From Dehalococcoidia bacterium (lineage in GTDB: Bacteria > Chloroflexota > Dehalococcoidia > UBA2985), in assembly GCA_030740415.1 (NCBI GenBank), contig JASLXI010000024.1:1-8591 (forward strand): DNA of 8,591 bases, written 5' to 3'. The notes beneath the pieces are model-generated. The model had not been told where the DNA came from. It was given only the letters and a program-made list of their open reading frames with translations, and made no database searches. How positions within the stretch are numbered: position 1 is the stretch's first letter; every line of letters begins with the position of its first letter. The position numbers and the translations under genes are program-made. Shown here piece by piece: positions 1-5,426 of the stretch.

Positions 1-297
1 ACGCGCTTCGTCAACTGCCAACTCGATGACCTTTTTTGCTCGGGGAGTGAGACCGATTTCACCAGGGGTGTGTCTTTCTCCCCTCCCTATGATGAACTCC
101 ACTGCAGACCTTACCTTGCTCAGTTCTACGCCCAGGTTGGACAGCACGCGTGCTGCCACCCCCTCCGTCTCTCGTACAAGGCCTAGGAGAATGTGCTCGG
201 TCCCTATGTAGTTGTGGTTGAAGCGCTGGGCTTCTTCTTGGGCAAGGGACAATACCCTTCGAGCTCTTTCCGAGAACTTCTCAAATCTGCTGGTCAT
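1..297 (-). CDS. clpC: ClpC-type ATP-dependent Clp protease ATPase subunit, N-terminal part (cut by window edge)
   Basis: Reading leftward from the ATG at 297, 99 codons stay open to the window edge. The product begins MTSRFEKFSERARRVLSLAQ and continues with NYIGTEHILLGL and GEIGLTPRAKKVIELA. These are hallmark segments of the double Clp-N domain of ClpC, the Hsp100 unfoldase that feeds substrates to ClpP and works with adaptors in Gram-positive bacteria, cyanobacteria and related lineages. Only the first Clp-N repeat and the start of the second are inside the window; both AAA+ modules lie outside. The start is supported by an AGGAG ribosome binding site about seven bases upstream (near 302-308). 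The gene follows rpsA by 48 bases on the same strand with no visible terminator between, so co-transcription is likely. ClpB is a less likely alternative, because the opening sequence is ClpC-like. Confidence 0.93.
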   Translation of the reverse strand, partial: MTSRFEKFSERARRVLSLAQEEAQRFNHNYIGTEHILLGLVRETEGVAARVLSNLGVELSKVRSAVEFIIGRGERHTPGEIGLTPRAKKVIELAVDEAR

Positions 298-345
298 AGC
301 TTTCTCCTAACTAGGTATCTCTCAGGCAAAGAACCTGCTCTCTGG

Positions 346-1464
346 CTAGAGCTCCTCCGCCTGTTTAAGGCTGAGCGCCAAGCGTTTTCGCTCGGGCTCT
401 ATCTTCAGGATCTTCAGTGTTAGCACATCTCCTTCTTTAACCACTTCCTTCGGGTGGCTAATCATATTATAGCTCAATTCCGAGATGTGTATGAGTCCTT
501 CTACCGATCCTTCTATACGGGCGAAAGCCCCGAAGTTCGTCAGCTTGGTTATGGTGCCGGAGATTAACTGGTCCACCTGGTATCTGTCTGGTACGGTGTC
601 CCATGGCTCTGGCCCAGTTCTACGAAGGCTTAGCGCTATTCGCTTGTTATCTTTGTCAACCTTCAGCACGTAGACATCTATTTCGTCGGCCACATTTAGG
701 ACTTGTTCCGTGGATTCCACCGGCTCCCAGGACAACTCGGATATATGAATCAGTCCGTCGGCTCCACCCAGGTCTACAAAGGCACCGAAGTCGCAGATGC
801 CCGATACTCTGCCTCTTCTAACCTCTCCTTCTTGCAGTTCCTGAAGAATCCGTTCCTTCTGGGATTCTCGCTCTGCCTGGAGAGCCGCTTTTTCCGAGAA
901 GATAGCCCTCTTCTTTGAGCGGTCAACCTCTATTATCTTTAGATGCACGCTCTCTCCAGCGCGGCGTTCCATCTCGTCTTCCTCACCACTGTCGGAGCTC
1001 CGTTGGGTCCAGCCAAGGTGCGATATGGGCACAAATCCCTTCAATCCATTCACGTCTACCAATGCCCCGCCGCGGTTAAATCCTGTTATAGTGCCTTGAA
1101 CCGTAACCGACTCTCCGCTGCTGAACTGCTTCTCAATGTCCAGCCACACCATTTCCTCTTTGGCCCTGTCTACGGAGAGAATAGTGGATCCATCCTCTCC
1201 TTCGGCCTCCAATACACGAGTGAAGATTTCCTCTCCTATCTTCAGGGATGAGATCTCCTCTTCGCTCAGCGAGCGCATTTCTCTTGAAGAGACTATCCCT
1301 TCCGACTTGTTGCCTATGCTGACCAGAATACCTTCGTGGTCGACTCTCATGATTATGCCCTGGACTAGCTCTCCAGGGCTGATAGCTTTAATCTGTTCGG
1401 CCTCCCTTAGGAGTGCCTCCATATTTTCAACGGGGAGACTGGCGTTGGTGGACACTTGAAACAT
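346..1464 (-). CDS. rpsA: Ribosomal protein S1 (four S1 domains)
   Basis: The 372-residue product has four OB-fold S1 RNA-binding domains at about residues 28-100, 117-193, 211-282 and 297-368. Domains 3 and 4 are the most canonical, with FGAFVDLGGADGLIHISELS and FGAFARIEGSVEGLIHISEL, each closing on a KRIALSL or KRLALSL strand. Domains 1 and 2 are more divergent, as is usual for the ribosome-binding end. In the known family S1 binds mRNA leaders and helps 30S initiation. Four domains and this length fit the shorter S1 of Gram-positive-type bacteria, not the six-domain enterobacterial form. The start at 1464 has only a weak AAGTAGGA site almost touching the ATG. An in-frame ATG at 1422 (residue 15) is a possible alternative. 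A good sigma70-like promoter lies just upstream, and clpC follows after 48 bases. Confidence 0.9.
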   Translation of the reverse strand: MFQVSTNASLPVENMEALLREAEQIKAISPGELVQGIIMRVDHEGILVSIGNKSEGIVSSREMRSLSEEEISSLKIGEEIFTRVLEAEGEDGSTILSVDRAKEEMVWLDIEKQFSSGESVTVQGTITGFNRGGALVDVNGLKGFVPISHLGWTQRSSDSGEEDEMERRAGESVHLKIIEVDRSKKRAIFSEKAALQAERESQKERILQELQEGEVRRGRVSGICDFGAFVDLGGADGLIHISELSWEPVESTEQVLNVADEIDVYVLKVDKDNKRIALSLRRTGPEPWDTVPDRYQVDQLISGTITKLTNFGAFARIEGSVEGLIHISELSYNMISHPKEVVKEGDVLTLKILKIEPERKRLALSLKQAEEL

Positions 1465-1507
1465 TCCTACTTCAGGTTAGTGCTTTCTACCCTCGTGTTA
1501 CGCCTAC

Positions 1508-1526
1508 ATGTCTAGTATATGTCTAG
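1508..1526. repeat. Direct repeat ATGTCTAG x2 overlapping the rpsA -10
   Basis: ATGTCTAG occurs at 1508-1515 and again at 1519-1526, eleven bases apart and so on the same helix face. The -10 hexamer of the rpsA promoter overlaps the first copy and the spacer. The placement is what a repressor operator would show, but two 8-base copies can arise by chance. Confidence 0.45.
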
Positions 1527-1543
1527 CTACACTGGAATGTAAA
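1514..1543 (-). promoter_or_regulatory. Probable sigma70-type promoter of rpsA
   Basis: On the minus strand TTTACA (1538-1543) is followed after 18 bases by TATACT (1514-1519). Each hexamer is one mismatch from consensus. Transcription would start near 1507, giving a leader of about 43 bases before the rpsA ATG. Confidence 0.6.
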
Positions 1544-1567
1544 GGTATATCTGCAGTTAGTTATGCT

Positions 1568-1671
1568 GGTTGTCCGACAGGATGTAAGTATGCACTATTA
1601 CATCCTAGGGGATATGGCGGAAGTACTCTCAACTTGCGGGGTATTCTATCGGGCCCTTTGGGCGGACAACC
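1568..1671. other. Nested inverted repeats, candidate folded RNA or regulatory element
   Basis: GGTTGTCCG (1568-1576) is the exact reverse complement of CGGACAACC (1663-1671), forming a 9-base closing stem. Inside it, AGGATGTAA (1579-1587) and TTACATCCT (1598-1606) form a second perfect 9-base stem with a 10-base loop. GCCC TTT GGGC (1653-1663) adds a small third hairpin that shares one base with the closing stem. A weaker helix with G-U pairs, GGGATA with TATTCT, is possible only in plus-strand RNA. The element lies between the 5S gene and the rpsA promoter and holds no credible coding sequence. It does not look like a tRNA, tmRNA, SRP RNA or any riboswitch I recognise. Orientation and function are unknown. 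Confidence 0.45.
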
Positions 1672-1705
1672 CGAGCCAAGCCAAACAGTGGGCTGACCTT
1701 ATGCC

Positions 1706-1823
1706 TCTGGCAGTGACCTATTTTCCCACCCAGTTGCCCAGGCAGTATCGTCGGCGCTGGGGTGTTTCACTTCCGTGTTCGAGATGGGTACGGGTGGTTC
1801 CACCCCGCCAGAACCACCAGAGA
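1706..1823 (-). rRNA. rrf: 5S ribosomal RNA
   Basis: On the minus strand the sequence carries the conserved 5S loop CATCTCGAACACGGAAGTGA followed by the CAGCGCCGACGATACT region and TGGGAAAATAGGTC. The ends pair as helix I: TCTGGTGGT at the 5' end (1823 downward) with the complementary CACTGCCAGA stretch ending at 1706, nine pairs counting G-U. This gives about 118 nucleotides, the normal 5S length. No 23S 3' end precedes it; the next 280 bases upstream on that strand contain none of the expected terminal 23S sequence. It is therefore a solitary 5S gene, with rpsA about 240 bases downstream on the same strand. The ends are good to within a few bases. Confidence 0.93.
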
Positions 1824-1830
1824 CACCACC

Positions 1831-1859
1831 ATGATAGCGGAACACCTTGGTGGTTGCAA
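1831..1859 (-). promoter_or_regulatory. Promoter of the solitary 5S rRNA gene
   Basis: On the minus strand TTGCAA (1854-1859) stands exactly 17 bases before TATCAT (1831-1836). The mature 5S 5' end at 1823 begins eight bases past the -10, so transcription would start at or within a few bases of the 5S end. This explains how the gene is expressed without a linked 23S gene. Confidence 0.65.
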
Positions 1860-1978
1860 GTACTTGTGGCAGTGACGGGGTCGTTTGGGTGATCTTGGTG
1901 GAGAGGAAAGGCAAGCACTTATCCGGAACTCTCCATTTCCTCGTGAAAATTGCCCACTCTCAGGATGCCTTAGAAGGC

Positions 1979-2007
1979 TTGACACCAATTCTTGGACAAT
2001 ATAGCCT
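1979..2007 (+). promoter_or_regulatory. Possible promoter of the phosphotriesterase-family gene
   Basis: A perfect TTGACA -35 hexamer lies at 1979-1984. The -10 is poor: TAGCCT at 17-base spacing (2002-2007), or TATAGC at the short spacing of 15 (2000-2005). It is about 95 bases upstream of the start codon and no better candidate was seen. Confidence 0.3.
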
Positions 2008-2102
2008 GCCGTTACCGAAGGTCACCATCCTTGTCGTCATCGGCGCTCTTATTGGGGACTTCTTGTCTGAAAAGGAGGCCAAAGGAGTTCGGAGGTTTAA
2101 TC

Positions 2103-3068
2103 ATGACCACTGTGAGTACTGTTCTCGGCCCTGTGGATGTTAACAGCCTGGGTTTCACTCTAACGCACGAGCACGTTCGGGAGAGTTCGGCAGGAGTCCC
2201 CTATACCTACCCCGAGTTACTTGACCACGAAGGTGACGTTGCTCGGGGTGTGGAGCGCCTAAATGAAGCCGCAGGCGAAGGGGTGGGCACCATTCTAAAT
2301 GTGACCACTTTGGACCTGGGGCGCGACATGCGTCTCCTGCAAGAAGTGGCTGCACGTGTAGAGTTGAACATTGTGCCAGCCACAGGTCTGTGGAGAGATA
2401 TCCCCAGGCATGTCGGCAGTGGTTCTACGGTCGACCAACTGGCGAGGGCGTTCATCCGGGAGATAGAAGTTGGTATAGAGGGGACGGGTATTAAGGCAGG
2501 GGTGATCAAGGTCGCCACCGATGAGGAACATATAACCGAGGAGGGTCTTACGCGGCCCAACGACCTGGTTCTAAGGGCGGCGGCCCGTGCTTGCAATGAA
2601 ACTGGCGTGCCCATTTGCACCCACACGGCTGCTCTGGCCAAGGCCGGTAACTACCAGGTGACTGTCTTCGAGGAGGAAGGGGTGGACCTGAGTCGAGTGT
2701 GCATTGGCCACAGCAACGATACCAACAATATGGATTACCTGACGGGGATTCTCCGCAAAGGGTGCTTTCTCGGGATGGACCGCTATCCCGGAGGACTAGC
2801 AGGTGGTTTGGACTGGGAGCAACGAACCCAGACGGTGAAGCAGTTGGTCGAGCTGGGGTTTGCCGGGCAGGTGACGTTTTCTCACGACTTTGGTGGACCT
2901 CGCCCTGCCTTGCCAGAGGTTGTTGAAATGAGGAAAGCCTACAACCCAGACGGCTACTGTTTCATCATTCGAAGGGTGCTGCCGCGGTTGCGGGATTTGG
3001 GCGTAAGTGAGAAGGACATTCATACGATGACTGTGGATGGCCCGCGCCGCCTCTTAGGTGGAGAATGA
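2103..3068 (+). CDS. Phosphotriesterase-family metal-dependent hydrolase (lactonase-like)
   Basis: The 321-residue product is a TIM-barrel amidohydrolase of the phosphotriesterase (PTE) family. All metal ligands expected from bacterial PTE are visible: H22 and H24 in THEHV, the carboxylated lysine K136 in GVIKVATD, H174 in CTHTAA, H203 in IGHSND and D262 in SHDFG. The segment GMDRYP (224-229) resembles the DRY stretch of PTE-like lactonases, so lactone hydrolysis is more likely than true organophosphate degradation; the real substrate is unknown. No signal peptide is seen, so it is probably cytoplasmic. The start at 2103 has GGAGG seven bases upstream and begins directly with the family's TVLGPVDVNSLGFTLTHEH; an upstream in-frame TTG at 1992 adds 37 residues with no family likeness. 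The usual NPARFL tail is replaced by DGPRRLL. The next gene, rarA, is 122 bases downstream on the same strand. Confidence 0.88.
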   Translation: MTTVSTVLGPVDVNSLGFTLTHEHVRESSAGVPYTYPELLDHEGDVARGVERLNEAAGEGVGTILNVTTLDLGRDMRLLQEVAARVELNIVPATGLWRDIPRHVGSGSTVDQLARAFIREIEVGIEGTGIKAGVIKVATDEEHITEEGLTRPNDLVLRAAARACNETGVPICTHTAALAKAGNYQVTVFEEEGVDLSRVCIGHSNDTNNMDYLTGILRKGCFLGMDRYPGGLAGGLDWEQRTQTVKQLVELGFAGQVTFSHDFGGPRPALPEVVEMRKAYNPDGYCFIIRRVLPRLRDLGVSEKDIHTMTVDGPRRLLGGE

Positions 3069-3190
3069 AAGGGCGTACGGTTCTTGCGATGCACCAGTTC
3101 AGTTGGTGGATACGTTCTCAACTCTAGATTTCTTCTGCTGCGTATTAGGGTGAACTTGGAATTGACTGAGGTTGCAGCCGGGGAGGAGTA

Positions 3191-4522
3191 ATGACGGACC
3201 TCTTTGAAGACCAGCGGAAGAAGGCCTTGGATCGGGAGGCTCCTCTGGCCGCCCGAATGCGCCCTAGGAACTTCGATGATTTCGTGGGTCAGGAGCATAT
3301 ACTAGGCCCGGGACGTGTGCTAAGGCTGAGCATAGAAGCGGACCAGATTCCTTCAATGATTCTGTGGGGGCCGCCGGGGAGCGGCAAGACCACTCTGGCG
3401 AATCTTATCGCCAACGTTACCCAGTCTTACTTTGACCCAGTTAGTGCCGTAACCGCCGGAGTTGCCGACCTGCGCAGGGTAGTCGAAAGTGCTCGAGAAC
3501 GACGCGGAATGTTCAGCCAGCGGACCCTTCTATTTGTGGACGAGATCCATAGATTCAGCAAATCGCAGCAGGACGTAATCCTTCCCCATGTAGAGGAAGG
3601 GACAGTGACCTTGATCGGGGCAACCACCGAGAATCCATCTTTTGAAGTCATAGCACCGCTACTCTCACGGTGCAGGGTATTCACCCTCAAAGCCCTCACA
3701 GATGAAGAGCTGGCTACCATAGTGCAGCGGGCGCTGGCAGATGAAGAGCGAGGGATGGGCCCCTTGCATGTCGATATGGTGGAAGAGGCGGTCCATCATC
3801 TGGTCGCAATGACCGACGGCGATGCCAGGGTGGCCCTCAACGCCCTGGAACTAGCTGCTTCAGCTACCCCTCTTGACTCTTCGGGCACTCGCCATGTAAA
3901 TCTGGAGATAGTAGAGGACGCTCTTCAGCAACGCTCAATATTGTATGACAAGGCGGGAGACCAGCACTACGATACCATTTCCGCCTTCATCAAATCGGTG
4001 CGCGGCTCCGATCCCGACGCGGCCATCTACTGGCTGGTGCGTATGATCGAAGCTGGAGAGGACCCCATGTTCATCGCTAGACGGTTGGTTATCCTGGCAG
4101 CAGAGGACATAGGCATGGCGGATCCTCAGGGATTGTCGGTGGCCGTGGCTACTCAGCAGGCTGTGCACTTCATAGGGATGCCGGAGGGGGCCATCTCCTT
4201 GGCGGAGGCCACGGTGTATCTGGCCACGGCTCCCAAGAGTAACTCTGCCTATACAGCTCTGAATCTGGCCAGAGAGGATGTGCGGCGCACCCCAGATGAA
4301 CCTGTCCCCATGCACCTACGGAATCCTGTCACGCGTTTGATGATGGAGCACGGCTACGGCCAAGGCTACAAGTACTCGCACGATCATCCTGGACACTTTG
4401 CCTCAATGGAGAATCTCCCTGCCTCGCTGAAGGACCGACGCTATTACCGGCCCAGCGATCAGGGATACGAGCAAGCCGTGACCCAGCGTCTCAAGGAGTG
4501 GTGGGCTGAGTGGAGAGAGTAA
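3191..4522 (+). CDS. rarA: Replication-associated recombination protein RarA (MgsA), AAA+ ATPase
   Basis: The 443-residue product is full length for the RarA/MgsA/WRNIP1 family, relatives of clamp loaders and RuvB that act at stalled replication forks. Visible elements are the N-terminal PLAARMRPRNFDDFVGQEH box, Walker A GPPGSGKTT (60-68), Walker B LLFVDEIH (113-120, D117 and E118), sensor 1 GATTENPSF with N148, the arginine finger R160 in LLSRCRV, and sensor 2 GDARVALN with R213. The C-terminal tetramerisation domain is recognised by HYDTISAFIKSVRGSDPDAA (259-278), the GGMA-like EDIGMADP region and the terminal LPASLKDRRYYRPSDQGYE. A GGGAGGAG ribosome binding site ends two bases before the ATG at 3191. 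The upstream gene ends 122 bases away, and no strong promoter was seen in that gap. The tRNA-Thr gene follows 33 bases after the stop codon. Confidence 0.96.
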   Translation: MTDLFEDQRKKALDREAPLAARMRPRNFDDFVGQEHILGPGRVLRLSIEADQIPSMILWGPPGSGKTTLANLIANVTQSYFDPVSAVTAGVADLRRVVESARERRGMFSQRTLLFVDEIHRFSKSQQDVILPHVEEGTVTLIGATTENPSFEVIAPLLSRCRVFTLKALTDEELATIVQRALADEERGMGPLHVDMVEEAVHHLVAMTDGDARVALNALELAASATPLDSSGTRHVNLEIVEDALQQRSILYDKAGDQHYDTISAFIKSVRGSDPDAAIYWLVRMIEAGEDPMFIARRLVILAAEDIGMADPQGLSVAVATQQAVHFIGMPEGAISLAEATVYLATAPKSNSAYTALNLAREDVRRTPDEPVPMHLRNPVTRLMMEHGYGQGYKYSHDHPGHFASMENLPASLKDRRYYRPSDQGYEQAVTQRLKEWWAEWRE

Positions 4523-4537
4523 GCAAGTAAGGAACGG

Positions 4538-4546
4538 TGATATAAT
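4538..4546 (+). promoter_or_regulatory. Extended -10 promoter of tRNA-Thr
   Basis: TGATATAAT at 4538-4546 is a perfect TGn plus TATAAT extended -10 element. No -35 match is seen at the usual spacing, which falls over the end of rarA; an extended -10 can compensate for that. The tRNA begins nine bases after the hexamer, leaving almost no 5' leader. Confidence 0.6.
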
Positions 4547-4555
4547 TGGATTCGA

Positions 4556-4630
4556 GCCAGCGTAGCTCAGTGGTAGAGCAGCGGTTTCGTAAACCGCAGG
4601 TCAAGGGTTCGAATCCCCTCGCTGGCTCCA
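4556..4630 (+). tRNA. tRNA-Thr (anticodon CGT), CCA end encoded
   Basis: A complete cloverleaf can be drawn. The acceptor stem is GCCAGCG with CGCTGGC, the D arm GCTC-AGTGGTA-GAGC, and the anticodon stem GCGGT with ACCGC around the loop TTCGTAA. The variable region is AGGTC and the T loop TTCGAAT. The anticodon CGT reads the threonine codon ACG. The discriminator base is T and CCA is encoded at 4628-4630, for 75 bases in all. One oddity is the T stem, AAGGG against CCCCT, which has an A-C mismatch at the second pair. The gene has its own promoter, and the remnant of the nir cluster converges on it from the right. Confidence 0.96.
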
Positions 4631-4642
4631 TTTTCTAAGCAC

Positions 4643-4675
4643 AAAAGAAGGCCACAGGAACCATGCCAGGGGCCT
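4643..4675 (-). terminator. Possible rho-independent terminator for the nir cluster
   Basis: On the minus strand AGGCC and GGCCT (outer arms at 4671-4675 and 4649-4653) close a hairpin that continues through mismatches to a further GG-CC pairing. It is followed at once by TCTTTT (4643-4648). It lies just outside the 3' end of tRNA-Thr and faces transcripts arriving from nirB-nirD. The stem is imperfect, so the call is tentative. Confidence 0.4.
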
Positions 4676-4804
4676 ATTGTTGCCGATTGAAAGCAGAATT
4701 GAAAGCAACGGAGTTTGGTGTCCACTTATTTCACGCTCTCCCAAAGCCCTTTGCTCACCAGTTCCATCGCTACTCCGGAGATATGGGTTTTTGTTTTTCC
4801 TATT
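4676..4804. other. Unassigned junction segment between tRNA-Thr and the narK remnant
   Basis: No gene is supported here. On the minus strand the reading frame of the truncated transporter stays open through this stretch but loses all likeness to the family. Nothing resembling an integrase, transposase or complete IS end was recognised. It contains the 12-base tandem repeat described separately and a T-rich run at 4786-4799. It may be foreign or rearranged sequence that replaced the rest of narK. Confidence 0.4.
4686..4707. repeat. Tandem repeat ATTGAAAGCA x2, period 12
   Basis: ATTGAAAGCA is present at 4686-4695 and again at 4698-4707, separated by two bases. Only two copies exist. Short direct repeats beside a tRNA 3' end can be arm-type sites of an integrated element, but no integrase is in the window. 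Confidence 0.5.
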
Positions 4805-5076
4805 CCCCAAGAAGAGGAAGGCGAGCAGAGCGACACCGATTCGCTTGGCCCCAAACCTATCACTGAGAAGGCCCACCGGTATTCGCAACAGTGAGCCGCT
4901 CAAGATGGGAAGAGCCACCACCAAGCCCTTTTCAGCAGAACTCACCCCATACTCTCAGCGATGTAGATTCCCAAAGCCCCGAGCAACACCCAAAGCATGA
5001 AGCTCAGATCGAAGTGTAAGAAGGACGCTATAAGGGTCGGGAGGGGACTTTGCGGTGTGATGGTCTGGGGTTTCAT
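4805..5076 (-). pseudogene. Nitrate/nitrite transporter (NarK-type MFS) remnant, frameshifted and 3'-truncated
   Basis: Reading leftward from the ATG at 5076, the first 44 codons end in [20 protein letters not shown] and then a TGA at 4942-4944. The reading resumes one frame over with SSAEKGLVVALPILSGSLLR and IPVGLLSDRFGAKRIG. Together these match the first two membrane segments and the signature DRFGAKR loop of NarK/NasA-type transporters of the major facilitator superfamily. Alignment is restored by adding one base in the G run at 4945-4948 (GGGG for GGGGG), giving [12 protein letters not shown]. Likeness to the family stops at about codon FLFLG (4805), so about ten of the usual twelve membrane segments are missing and no transport is possible. 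The start codon overlaps the nirD stop as ATGA, showing it was once the coupled last gene of the operon. Confidence 0.8.
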
Positions 5077-5426
5077 GCGTTCCCTGGTCCTTCCGGGGTC
5101 AGGAGGATGTCGCCCGTGTCGCTGACGGAGACCTCGTAGGTTTTCAGAGCCGCGCATTCATTCCCCACAGGTTGGCCGCTAGCCAGATCGAACTTGTAGG
5201 CGTGGAGTGGACACACCAGGGTTGTACCACCGATGAGTCCATCGGCCAAGGGGCCAGCCCTATGAGGGCACGATGCCTGGGTGGCAAAGACCATCCCGGC
5301 CCTGGTACGAAAGACAGCAAAGGAAACATCGTTGAATTGGAAGCACCGGCCTTCCCCCAGCGGCACCTGTTCTACAGGCCCAAGGTTATAACTTTGAACC
5401 CCTATGACTGCTGACCGGGTGCTCAT
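5073..5426 (-). CDS. nirD: Nitrite reductase (NADH) small subunit, Rieske-type [2Fe-2S] protein
   Basis: The 117-residue product is a single Rieske domain. Its cluster ligands are C53 and H55 in [11 protein letters not shown] and C72 and H75 in CPLHAYKFD, followed by the DLASGQPVG turn typical of NirD and related Rieske ferredoxins. NirD is the small partner of NirB in the cytoplasmic NADH-dependent reduction of nitrite to ammonium. Many enterobacterial NirD proteins have lost the cluster ligands; this copy keeps all four, as in assimilatory NasE-type subunits. Its ATG shares one base with the nirB stop (TGATG), and its own stop overlaps the start of the narK remnant (ATGA). Translation of the three reading frames was therefore coupled. 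The length is normal for the family. Confidence 0.92.
   Translation of the reverse strand: MSTRSAVIGVQSYNLGPVEQVPLGEGRCFQFNDVSFAVFRTRAGMVFATQASCPHRAGPLADGLIGGTTLVCPLHAYKFDLASGQPVGNECAALKTYEVSVSDTGDILLTPEGPGNA

Noticed and set aside
1867..1876. TGGCAGTGAC, identical to the 3' end of 5S rRNA (1708-1717), possible remnant of a tandem 5S copy
   Set aside because: Only ten bases match and neighbouring sequence shows no further 5S likeness; chance is enough.
1903..1942. GAGGAAA and TTTCCTC inverted repeat, possible terminator or leader hairpin
   Set aside because: Seven pairs around a 26-base loop with no T run; too weak.
1699..1988. Several open frames of 66-73 codons on the minus strand across the 5S region
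   Set aside because: They overlap a clear 5S rRNA gene and resemble no protein; translation of rRNA sequence explains them.
1992..2102. In-frame upstream extension of the phosphotriesterase-family gene from a TTG
   Set aside because: The added 37 residues have no family likeness, and the ATG at 2103 has an excellent ribosome binding site and the conserved N-terminus.
3065..3124. A 19-codon frame starting in the ATGA overlap after the phosphotriesterase-family gene
   Set aside because: It is very short, matches nothing known, and has no sign of selection.
4601..4945. A 114-codon minus-strand frame that could be taken as a novel protein
   Set aside because: Its first 47 codons are the frameshifted transporter remnant, and its last codons (RGDSNP) are antisense tRNA; the middle has no support.
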